Source of the DNA: Argonema galeatum A003/A1
GTDB taxonomy: Bacteria; Cyanobacteriota; Cyanobacteriia; Cyanobacteriales; Aerosakkonemataceae
NCBI RefSeq assembly: GCF_023333595.1
Contig: NZ_JAIQZM010000007.1
Span: 1 to 64,000 of the forward strand
DNA: 64,000 bases
Reading direction: 5' to 3'
Part shown: piece by piece, positions 56,544 to 64,000 of the stretch
How the letters are laid out: each line of letters begins with the position of its first letter
Position numbering within the stretch: position 1 is the stretch's first letter
The notes under the pieces: model-generated
What the model was told of the DNA's origin: nothing
The model's input: only the letters and a program-made list of their open reading frames with translations
The model's database searches: none
Program-made: the position numbers and the translations under genes

Positions 56544-59174
56544 TTATTTCGGCTGGCTAATCGGCAACTCAATCCTAAACTCAGTCCCTTTTCCAGGTAT
56601 AGAACAACACCGCAAATTACCGCGATGATTTTCCGTCACAATTTGATAGCTAGTTGCTAACCCCATACCTGTACCTTTACCGACAGGTTTGGTGGTAAAA
56701 AATGGATTAAATATTTTTTCTTGAATCTCTGGACTCATCCCACAACCATTATCCTGAATGGATATCAAAACCTGATTTCCTAAATTGATAGAGGTAGTAA
56801 TCGTAATCCAGCCAAGATAATCTGAACGTTCGGTTAACTTTAGGCTGCTTCGCCGTTGTTCGATCGCATCAATTGCATTGACTAACAAATTCAGAAACAC
56901 CTGATTTAATAAACCACCATAACATTCAATTAAGGGTAAACTTCCATAGTTTTTGACCACAGAAATTTCGGTTTTTCCGGTCGAACTATTCAAGCGATTT
57001 TGTAAAATGATTAAGGTACTCTCGATATTTTCGTGAATATCTATTTCTTTTAAATCCGCTTCATCCAGGCGTGAAAATGTTCGCAGAGACTTAACAATAT
57101 CACTGATGCGTATGGCTCCTGTTTTCATTGATACTAGCAACTTAGAAAAATCAGTGATCAGATACTCAAGGTCAATATCTTCTGTAAAATCAGAGATTGC
57201 CTGGGGTGGAGTCGGATAATGCTCTTGGTAAAGGTGAATTAGCTCAATTAAGTCACTGGCATAATCAGCAGCGGGTTTAAGATTGCCATAAATAAAGCTC
57301 ACGGGGTTATTAATTTCATGGGCAATTCCTGCTACTAACTGTCCCAAACTTGACATCTTTTCCGCTTGAATTAACTGAGTTTGAGTATTTTGCAACTTTT
57401 TGAGGGTTGCTGTTAATTCTTCAGATTGTAGCCTCAGTTGAATTTCTGATCGACGCACTGCTGCTTCCGCCTCTATCCGCTCTATTTCCGCACCCGCACG
57501 AGTGGCAAATATTCTTAAGATGGCTGACTGCATTTCTACATTTGGCACCATCGGTTTAGTATCTAAAACTACGATTAATCCCAAGGGATTTCCAGCAGTA
57601 TCAATAATCTGCAAACCAGCATAACTTTGGGCTTGGAGGGTGACTAAATCATTATCTTCGGGAAAAAGGGTTTGAACTGAATTTGGGTATCGACATAAAT
57701 CACCTTGAATATAAACATTGTTACAGGGTGTCCCGACTAAATTGTAAGTAAAATTATCACCAAAGTCATTTCCCGCCCAAAATGCTAGAGTTTTCGCGCT
57801 CACTTTTTCTGAGTTAACAAATTCAGCAATGAAAGCATAACGGACTTCTAATACTTGGGCGAGATATTGGACGCAACTTTTGAAAAATTCTTCACCAGTT
57901 TTTGCCGCTGTACCTTCAACGATTAAGCGGAGAGATTGTTCTTGATGTTTGCGATCGCTGATATCTCTAGCTACCCAAAGAACTTTATCTTCAGACATGG
58001 GAGAAATACTAGCATCAAACCAGACTAAGCGATCGCCTATAGGTAATGAGTATTCCAACGGCATCAGGGATTGATTAATAATAGCTTTGTGAATAGTATT
58101 GAGGAAAAAATCTGCGGCATCTTGGGGGAGGACTTCGTGGAGAGTTTTGCCTAACATTGTATTTGAAGGTAAGTATAACAGGGGAGCAGAACTAGGAGCG
58201 ATTTTTAGATAGCGTCCCTCTGAATTCAGCACAATAATGACATCTTGCATGGCATTAAATAGTGCCATTAATTCGGCTTGAGAGGCGGCTAACTCTATTT
58301 CAGCTTGTTTGCGATCGGTGATGTCGGTGGTAATGCCATCAATGCGAATCGGTTTTCCGGTTTCGTCATAAACCAGATAAGAGTTAACAGACAACCAGCG
58401 CACTTGTCCATCCCGGCGAATAATGCGATATTCTGTTCTGCTTCTCCCCTTTTCTTTGAGTCTGGCGAAAACATTGGCAATGTTACTTTGATCGTCGGGA
58501 TGAATGATTTCAAACCAGAGGTTAGGGTTGGCGAAAAACTCTGCCACCGAACAACCGAATATTTGTTCTACGGCGGGGTTGATGTAAATCGTCTCAAAGG
58601 TTTCCGGGTGGATTGACCACACCACTCCCTCAACGGAATTCAAAATGCTTTCCAGTCGTTGCTGAGATTCCCGTAATTGAGCTTGAGTTTGTTCTAATTC
58701 GCTGACAGGTTGGTGAACTTGCTGATTTAGCTGTTGTGTCAGTTCTCGGACTTGTGCCTCTGCTTGTTTGCGTTCTGTAATATCTCGCATCACGGATAGG
58801 TGCCGGTGGGGTAAAAAGTTGGCCGTCGCCGCATATTCCACTATGCGAATATCCCCATCGGCCCGCACTAAGCTGAACTCACCGCGCACTTTCTCTTGTT
58901 GCTGAAATTCTTGCCAAACTGCTTGGAAATTCAACCCCGGTTCCGCAAACTCAACGATACTGCGTCCCAGAAGTTCATCTCTCTCTAGACCAAATAATTC
59001 ACAGGCGGCAGGGTTGACATCTAGGTAGCGCCCTTGGTCGTCTGCGATCGCCATCCCATCCAGGGCTATCTCAAAAAGCGTCCGTAATTGGCGGTCTCTT
59101 AGGGACTGCTGGGCTGGATCTGCTTCATCAATTGGTTGATCCAGGCTAGGGTCGTAACCTAGTGAGGATGACAT
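56544..59174 (-). CDS. Multi-PAS sensor histidine kinase
   Basis: 876 residues, soluble. Three PAS domains (about residues 30-140, 175-290 and 300-400), each with the end motif DITERKQ/DITDRKQ/DISDRKH, a GAF-like domain (about 415-585), a coiled coil, then HisKA with the phosphorylated His in GIAHEINNPVSF (about 640), and an HATPase domain with QDNGCGM and GTGMGLATSYQI (about 770-870). It should autophosphorylate in response to small molecules or redox/light ligands and pass phosphate to a response regulator not encoded nearby. The domain order is typical for orphan cyanobacterial hybrid-type sensors. Confidence 0.92.
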   Translation of the reverse strand: MSSSLGYDPSLDQPIDEADPAQQSLRDRQLRTLFEIALDGMAIADDQGRYLDVNPAACELFGLERDELLGRSIVEFAEPGLNFQAVWQEFQQQEKVRGEFSLVRADGDIRIVEYAATANFLPHRHLSVMRDITERKQAEAQVRELTQQLNQQVHQPVSELEQTQAQLRESQQRLESILNSVEGVVWSIHPETFETIYINPAVEQIFGCSVAEFFANPNLWFEIIHPDDQSNIANVFARLKEKGRSRTEYRIIRRDGQVRWLSVNSYLVYDETGKPIRIDGITTDITDRKQAEIELAASQAELMALFNAMQDVIIVLNSEGRYLKIAPSSAPLLYLPSNTMLGKTLHEVLPQDAADFFLNTIHKAIINQSLMPLEYSLPIGDRLVWFDASISPMSEDKVLWVARDISDRKHQEQSLRLIVEGTAAKTGEEFFKSCVQYLAQVLEVRYAFIAEFVNSEKVSAKTLAFWAGNDFGDNFTYNLVGTPCNNVYIQGDLCRYPNSVQTLFPEDNDLVTLQAQSYAGLQIIDTAGNPLGLIVVLDTKPMVPNVEMQSAILRIFATRAGAEIERIEAEAAVRRSEIQLRLQSEELTATLKKLQNTQTQLIQAEKMSSLGQLVAGIAHEINNPVSFIYGNLKPAADYASDLIELIHLYQEHYPTPPQAISDFTEDIDLEYLITDFSKLLVSMKTGAIRISDIVKSLRTFSRLDEADLKEIDIHENIESTLIILQNRLNSSTGKTEISVVKNYGSLPLIECYGGLLNQVFLNLLVNAIDAIEQRRSSLKLTERSDYLGWITITTSINLGNQVLISIQDNGCGMSPEIQEKIFNPFFTTKPVGKGTGMGLATSYQIVTENHRGNLRCCSIPGKGTEFRIELPISQPK

Positions 59175-59416
59175 ATACTATTAATTGGTTTATTATAAAC
59201 TATTTATACACCAATCAAGTATATAGCAACCAGCAAAAGCCCTAATTGATTTGTGAACTAAACTTTTTTTTAACAACTCCGAAAGAGTTGTTATGCTTTT
59301 GTTCATAATTAAGAACATTTTTATTTCTTTTCTCCTCTGCCCCTCTGCCCCTCTGCCCCCCTTTTGAAGGGGGGTTGGGAGGATCTCCAATCAGGGAATC
59401 TGACTAACCGATTTAC
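59175..59416. other. Intergenic region with GGGGCAGA-type repeats
   Basis: 59335-59372 has CCCCTCTGCCCCTCTG units ending in CCCCCCTTTTGAAGGGGGG, a hairpin. AACAACTC...GAGTTGTTA at 59272-59295 is another. No gene is seen. Confidence 0.5.
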
Positions 59417-60874
59417 TCAACCTAAAATACAGCCACTCCGAGGCGGAAGATTCAATGTTAGTTGATTGGATTCTCCCTCATTGTGCCACGATACTTCGCC
59501 AGTACCATACAATATTTTGCTAGGTTTAGATTGCAGATGGGTTACTTCAAAGCTGGCATTTGCGGGTGCAGTTCCGATGTTAACGGCAACAATTAATTCC
59601 TCAGATCCTAAAATGCGAGCGAACACATAAACCGTTCCCTCAGCATACAAAATTTGGTACGAACCCGTGCGGAGGGCAGAGTATTTATGACGCAATCCTA
59701 TCAGTTGCTGGTGATATTTTAGAACATCAAGTTCCCAGTAGGCTTCCATAGGAAAGCCGCGACGAGAGTCTGGATCTAACTTACCAGGTAAACCAACTTC
59801 ATCACCGTAGTAAATGCTGCTTGCACCGGGATAAGTTAATAACAGCAACGTTGCTAATTCCACACTCGATCTATCGCCTCCCGCAATAGAAATTAAACGC
59901 GCTGTATCGTGACTGGCTAGCAGATTAAGCTGGGTAAGCTGAATTTCCCAGGGGTATAATTCTAGTAGTTGGGTGATTTTTTCGCCATATTCTTTGGCAA
60001 ATAGGGGCGGGTAGGGATGGTAGGAACGGTCTTGTACTTGTTCCATGTCAACGCGATCGCCTGCGGTAAATGCGATCGTCGGTGCGGCAAATAAGTAATT
60101 CATCACTCCATCAAATTGGGTGCCATCCAGCCATTCGCGGGAGTCTCCCCAGACTTCGCCGACGATGTAGGCTTCGGGGTTGACAGCTTTGACGCGATCG
60201 CGAAACTCCTGCCAAAATCCAGCTGCTTTAATCTCAAACGGCACATCTAAGCGCCAACCATCGACGCCGAATTTAATCCAATATTCGGCAATCTCCATAA
60301 TATATTCCCGCACTTCGGGATTCTCGTGATTGAACTCTGGCAGCGCCCGATTTCCACCCCAACCTATATAATTAGCGGGGAACTCACCATTGTAAGCAGA
60401 TACCGGCCAGCCTTCAATTTTAAACCAATCCAACCAAGGAGAATGGGGGCCATTTTCCAGGATATCGTGGAAAAAGAAAAAGCCGCGACTGGCGTGGTTA
60501 AACACCCCATCCAGAACAACTTTGATATTCCGTTGGTGGGCTGCATCTAGCAATTCTTTAAAAGCCGAATTTCCCCCCAACATCGGATCGACCAGGTAAT
60601 AATCGTGAGTGTGGTAACGATGATTGCTAGCCGATTGAAAAATGGGGGTAAAATAAATCGCGTTAATCCCCAAATCCTGCAAATAATCCAGTTGTTCTAT
60701 CACACCCCACAAATCGCCGCCCTTGTAGCCTTGCAGCGTTGGCATATCGTCCCAGGCTTCCCACGAGGCATTCTTCAAAAGCCGCTTGTGAGGCTGCTTG
60801 CTTCTGGCGAAGCGATCTGGAAAAATTTGGTAGAAAACAGCGTGTTTGACCCAATCTGGAGTATTAATCTGCAT
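59417..60874 (-). CDS. GH13 alpha-amylase / cyclomaltodextrinase-like enzyme
   Basis: 485 residues. Hydrolyses alpha-1,4-glucans; no signal peptide, so probably cytoplasmic and concerned with glycogen or maltodextrin. Seen: HAVFYQIFPDRFARS, LDGVFNHASR (conserved region I), GWRLDVPFE with the nucleophile Asp (II), IVGEVWGD with the acid Glu (III) and LLASHDTARL with the transition-state Asp (IV). The short length and absence of an N-terminal starch-binding domain are like the single-domain cyclomaltodextrinase/neopullulanase subfamily. It is monocistronic. Confidence 0.92.
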   Translation of the reverse strand: MQINTPDWVKHAVFYQIFPDRFARSKQPHKRLLKNASWEAWDDMPTLQGYKGGDLWGVIEQLDYLQDLGINAIYFTPIFQSASNHRYHTHDYYLVDPMLGGNSAFKELLDAAHQRNIKVVLDGVFNHASRGFFFFHDILENGPHSPWLDWFKIEGWPVSAYNGEFPANYIGWGGNRALPEFNHENPEVREYIMEIAEYWIKFGVDGWRLDVPFEIKAAGFWQEFRDRVKAVNPEAYIVGEVWGDSREWLDGTQFDGVMNYLFAAPTIAFTAGDRVDMEQVQDRSYHPYPPLFAKEYGEKITQLLELYPWEIQLTQLNLLASHDTARLISIAGGDRSSVELATLLLLTYPGASSIYYGDEVGLPGKLDPDSRRGFPMEAYWELDVLKYHQQLIGLRHKYSALRTGSYQILYAEGTVYVFARILGSEELIVAVNIGTAPANASFEVTHLQSKPSKILYGTGEVSWHNEGESNQLTLNLPPRSGCILG

Positions 60875-61270
60875 AAATCACTTGCTAGCTCTTTATTGTC
60901 AAGGTACAGCTATTCCCAGGTTTCGTGTTCCTACTTCTGATAGAAAAGCTTTAAAATTAGGGCTGCGATCGTCCAGAAACTCTGTCCCGATCGACTTAGG
61001 CAAGTACGGTATTACTAATACCGTGTTGCCACAATACTGCTCGTCTTGCGCTAAAAGAAACCCGGTTTATTCAAGAAACCCGGTTTCTGGGCCTACAAAT
61101 ATCCAAAACCCTAGCAGTATTGCGTGTTACCGGAATTCGCCTTGTCCCGATGTCAAGGGCGTCCCCACGTCAGTTAAATTTAACTTGGTGTAAGTAGTGC
61201 ATTTAACAAATAACATTTTTATATTACCCTGAAAGGTGGTCAAGATTCCTTCGATTTAGAGGCGAATAAA
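60875..61270. other. Gap between divergent amylase and amidase genes, with a family-B element
   Basis: No gene is seen. 61056-61088 is GAAACCCGGTTTA - TTCAA - GAAACCCGGTTTC (family B). Promoters of both flanking genes must be here. Confidence 0.6.
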
Positions 61271-61972
61271 ATGTGGTTTGAAATTTTTGAAGATGGGACT
61301 GTATTTTTAATGTATGGCAATAAAGCGATTCAAAAATGGGATACCCAAATGCAGGTAGCGCAACTGCAAAAAATTCTCGATCCTAGTGTCGCTAATAAGT
61401 TCAGCTTCGCCCCAAAAGACAAACCAAAACCATCGCTCATTGCGACTGATGAACTAGGGGACTTGGCCTCTAATTCAGGCAGTACTTTAGCACCAATTAA
61501 GCCAGAAGTAAAATGGGTGGCCTCGCCAAATTTTTCTAGCCGCAACGGGGAAAAAATCAAGCGTATCATCAATCATTACACAAATGTGGCTAACTTACCA
61601 AGCACAATTAGTTGGTATCAAAATTCTCAATCCCAGGTTTCCGCACACTACATTGTCGATAAAAACGGCACTATTTATCAAATGGTGGAAGATGCCGACA
61701 AAGCGTGGCACGCACATGGAGAGAATAACGATTCCATTGGCATCGAACATATTGCCAAAGCTGGCGAAAGACTAGCGCCAAAGCAAGAAGAGGCAACGAT
61801 CGCGCTGCACAAATGGCTGATGGTTGAATATGGGATCTCGTCGGATAATGTTACAGGCCATAGATTCACGGAACACAATAAAGGAAAAACAGATTGTCCC
61901 CACTCTATTTTCGGTGGAAATACGGAGCAGGCTTTACGAGATTGGGTCAAGAAAAACTTGGTTAGTCATTAG
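61271..61972 (+). CDS. N-acetylmuramoyl-L-alanine amidase (Amidase_2 / PGRP fold)
   Basis: 233 residues. N-terminal ~95 residues are a separate, unrecognised domain beginning MWFEIFEDGTVFLMYGNKAI. The catalytic domain has the first zinc His in RIINHYT, SAHYIVDKNGTIYQMV, the IGIEHIA strand, and the second zinc site in TGHRFTEHNKGKTDCPH, with the Cys ligand in TDCPH. It cleaves the muramyl-alanine bond of peptidoglycan. No signal peptide is visible, so it may be phage-derived or secreted by another route. No holin is adjacent. Confidence 0.88.
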   Translation: MWFEIFEDGTVFLMYGNKAIQKWDTQMQVAQLQKILDPSVANKFSFAPKDKPKPSLIATDELGDLASNSGSTLAPIKPEVKWVASPNFSSRNGEKIKRIINHYTNVANLPSTISWYQNSQSQVSAHYIVDKNGTIYQMVEDADKAWHAHGENNDSIGIEHIAKAGERLAPKQEEATIALHKWLMVEYGISSDNVTGHRFTEHNKGKTDCPHSIFGGNTEQALRDWVKKNLVSH

Positions 61973-62022
61973 TCATCCGTCATCGGTCATCGGTCTGGCT
62001 GTAGTAGTTAGGCAATGCCGAC

Positions 62023-62052
62023 AGAAGAAGAGTGCGATCGCACTCTTCTTCT
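62023..62052. terminator. 30-bp perfect palindrome centred on HIP1
   Basis: AGAAGAAGAGTGCGA / TCGCACTCTTCTTCT, two 15-bp arms with GCGATCGC at the centre. It lies 51 bp after the amidase stop and 78 bp before the next start. It may be a terminator despite the lack of a loop. Confidence 0.5.
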
Positions 62053-62129
62053 CCTAAGTAAAAATAGCATATTGACTTTTGTTCGCTTTTGATGGTTGAA
62101 TGAGAATAACATCAGCCAAAATCTACTAG

Positions 62130-64000
62130 ATGGTAAACATTTTAGAACCGGGTGACAGCGAGCTAGTTTCCGTAGACTACACAGATCTGCTGCAAAAAAT
62201 TTTACAAACTTTAAGAGGTCAGAACCCGTTTCGCATCGCAGAAAACGGTCAGCGGTTGGCGATCGATATTGATGCTGTAGCCAGTCATGTCGCTTCTTTA
62301 CCGATCCAAAATCCTCTGTCATCTCCTAATGGCGTTCGTTCTGCTACCATCAATTTTAGTCCGGGATTCCGAGACAACTTTCCCAATAAGATTCGAGAAA
62401 TAAGAGATTGTTTGACACAGCTATTAGAATCTAGTTTGGGATCGAATCGCTCAATTGAGGAGTTTGTTAACGGGTTAGTTACTCCTTTGGAATCTTTCCA
62501 GGGAAATCCAACTGGTTTGGGTTTGACTTATACTTTTAACAGACCTTCTCCTAATTTACAGAAGCAGAAACTTTGTTTGGATAGCAACCGTCCCGGTAGT
62601 GCTTCCCTGCTGAAATTTCACAAACTTACTATTACGGTACGGGAGATAGATCGATTTCCAGAATATTTGAAAGAAGGATTGGAAAATCATATCGATCGCC
62701 AAGTTACTTTTGAAAGAGAATCCCACCGGAAAGAACTGCACGATACTATTCAAGAGCGGATAGAAGACGAGTATTCTGACTTCAATCGCCTGAAGCGAAT
62801 TGTAGACACAGAAACACTGGGAAAACTTAAGAAAGAAGCAAAAATAAGGTATTTGGAATATCTCCGAGATAACATCGAAACCAAAGATAGCGTTGGCTTT
62901 ATTTATCTTCAAGATTTGATTCGCCGTCTTAGACTAATAGAAGATTTTATTAACCAGGACAAAGCCGATAGTTATTACGATGTAAACTATGCTAATTCGA
63001 CGATTAATTACAAAGATGAGTTTTCGCGATCGGAAGTATTAGACTCCCTTCCCATCATTCCCATCGTAACAGGTAACTTGGGAGAAAGTACAGACATTAA
63101 CGAGGGAGAGCGCAAATTTATTTTTGGCCTCAAAATGAAGTTTGGCAATCCAGTTGAAGCACACAAAGGTCTAGAAGTTTTTGACTACAATCTCAATCTA
63201 ATCGATCCAGATAGTGCTGAGCATCGTCACGAACTTGAAAGAAAACCAAACTTCGGATCAAAAATATTAAAACTTGCCTTTTTGTACTTCTTTGTATTTG
63301 CTTGCAATAACCCCAACGTAGATGGTTATAATCCTAATGACGATTTAAATTATAACCCTATCATCCCTTTTAAAAAAATATTACCAGATCTACAGGGTAA
63401 TAACGAGGAAATAAAAAAGAGACGTTTGAAGGCTATTTGGCGAGGCTTAAATGAATATAAAATCCGAGAAAAAATAAAGGTACTAAGGGAGTTGCTGAGA
63501 GAATTTATCAAGAATCAGACTATTTTGCCAACCCGAACTTATCCGGTTCAGATTAGTGTAAGAAGAGGTATCCTGGAAACAGACGAAAATAAAATTTTCA
63601 ACGATATTTTCTTCAGAGAAGTTGTACAACGCAATCCGAAAGAATGTCTGAGATATATTTCTATTGGTAAAGTCCACGTTGATGAAAATGCTGTCTGTCA
63701 ACTACCTGCAAGTATTGAGATTAAAGACATTCGCTATTTTTCAACAGAAGAACGCCAAGAATTTCGGATGGAATACGACCTCACAGGTGTTAATACTTTG
63801 CCAGTAATGTGGGTTCCCGAAAGTTGTATAAATGCCTATCAAAACCATTTCATGCGAGATCGTAAGTTGTTATTATTTCGCTACGACAACCGACGGTTAG
63901 AGGGAAATGGGTTTAATTCTACTCAAGGTTTTCTTTATCGCTTTACCATCTCTTTATTAGCATATATTTGCCTGAAAATATTGCTAGATGCTGCCAAAAA
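62130..64000 (+). CDS. Large protein of unknown family (3' end outside the window)
   Basis: An uninterrupted frame of 623 codons from the ATG at 62130 (MVNILEPGDSELVSVDYTDL) to the window edge. It is soluble. Helical, charged regions (about residues 190-265, ESHRKELHDTIQERIEDEY) alternate with beta-rich parts (about 345-395, 460-560). KILKLAFLYFFVFACNN (about 380) and FLYRFTISLLAYICLKIL near the edge are hydrophobic but too interrupted for certain membrane helices. No Walker, nuclease or methylase motif is evident. I do not recognise it. The upstream has no clear ribosome site. Codon use is like its neighbours, so it is a real gene. Confidence 0.75.
   Translation, partial: MVNILEPGDSELVSVDYTDLLQKILQTLRGQNPFRIAENGQRLAIDIDAVASHVASLPIQNPLSSPNGVRSATINFSPGFRDNFPNKIREIRDCLTQLLESSLGSNRSIEEFVNGLVTPLESFQGNPTGLGLTYTFNRPSPNLQKQKLCLDSNRPGSASLLKFHKLTITVREIDRFPEYLKEGLENHIDRQVTFERESHRKELHDTIQERIEDEYSDFNRLKRIVDTETLGKLKKEAKIRYLEYLRDNIETKDSVGFIYLQDLIRRLRLIEDFINQDKADSYYDVNYANSTINYKDEFSRSEVLDSLPIIPIVTGNLGESTDINEGERKFIFGLKMKFGNPVEAHKGLEVFDYNLNLIDPDSAEHRHELERKPNFGSKILKLAFLYFFVFACNNPNVDGYNPNDDLNYNPIIPFKKILPDLQGNNEEIKKRRLKAIWRGLNEYKIREKIKVLRELLREFIKNQTILPTRTYPVQISVRRGILETDENKIFNDIFFREVVQRNPKECLRYISIGKVHVDENAVCQLPASIEIKDIRYFSTEERQEFRMEYDLTGVNTLPVMWVPESCINAYQNHFMRDRKLLLFRYDNRRLEGNGFNSTQGFLYRFTISLLAYICLKILLDAAK

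Noticed and set aside
61271..64000. Amidase plus large unknown gene as a prophage lysis module
   Set aside because: No holin, capsid, portal, terminase or integrase is seen, and the unknown protein has no phage-like feature I can point to.

Overview
The window is a piece of a cyanobacterial chromosome, most likely from a filamentous, Oscillatoria/Microcoleus-type lineage. Evidence for this is the very frequent HIP1 octamer GCGATCGC, a high-light-inducible protein gene, a phosphoribulokinase-family gene, several cyanobacteria-restricted small proteins, and the many short tandemly repeated repetitive sequences (STRRs such as CTAGGGG, TCAAAAG, CAACTGAC) between genes. No taxon marker allows a firmer placement.

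Layout. 0-5 kb: the 3' end of a filamentous-haemagglutinin-like secreted repeat protein, followed by a TPR-CHAT protease-like protein. 5-13 kb: an aminotransferase remnant, then ordinary housekeeping genes (trpC, lpdA, a SpoU/TrmH-type RNA methyltransferase, two tRNA-Leu genes, murA, an M48 protease). 13.3-35.2 kb: a defence island built around DNA phosphorothioation. It holds dndE, a GxxExxY nuclease-like gene, dndD, dndC, an inverted DndB-like gene, canonical dndB, two small accessory genes, a third DGQHR-domain gene, a dnd-associated family-4 gene, a second DndD-like ATPase coupled to a 57-residue protein, decayed and intact toxin-antitoxin loci, a possible toxin/immunity pair, a 1249-residue fused restriction-methyltransferase, and a helicase of the phosphorothioation-restriction family. 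35-38 kb: three tandem paralogous HEAT/pentapeptide-repeat proteins. 38-50 kb: RelE-type, MazF-type and decayed VapBC toxin-antitoxin loci interleaved with a WD40 protein, a MerR regulator, a high-light-inducible protein, alanine dehydrogenase, fmt, an OmpA-domain protein and conserved cyanobacterial hypotheticals. 50-62 kb: a membrane GTPase, a ketopantoate-reductase-like gene, a phosphoribulokinase-family kinase, an ABC ATPase, a multi-PAS histidine kinase, a GH13 amylase and a peptidoglycan amidase. The right edge holds the first 623 codons of a large protein I do not recognise.

How the genes fit together. DndC, DndD and DndE, with DndB as modulator, are the known core for replacing a backbone oxygen by sulphur in DNA. 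No dndA cysteine desulphurase and no dndFGH restriction genes are present here. The likely effectors are the helicase at 33.7-35.2 kb, the second ATPase and its small partner, and perhaps the fused restriction-methyltransferase. This arrangement, with three different DGQHR proteins and two SMC-like ATPases, is the most unusual system in the window.

The window also carries several families of small palindromic, MITE-like elements. Family A (ends TAGACATCTCC/GGAGATGTCTA) supplies the stop codons of two genes and overlaps the start of a third. Family B (GAAACCCGGTTTC) brackets an intact VapBC-type pair. Family C (GTAGGGGCACGGCAT) occurs singly and in tandem pairs. Family D (GTAGGGGCGGGTTT) lies inside the dndC-dndD gap among other places.
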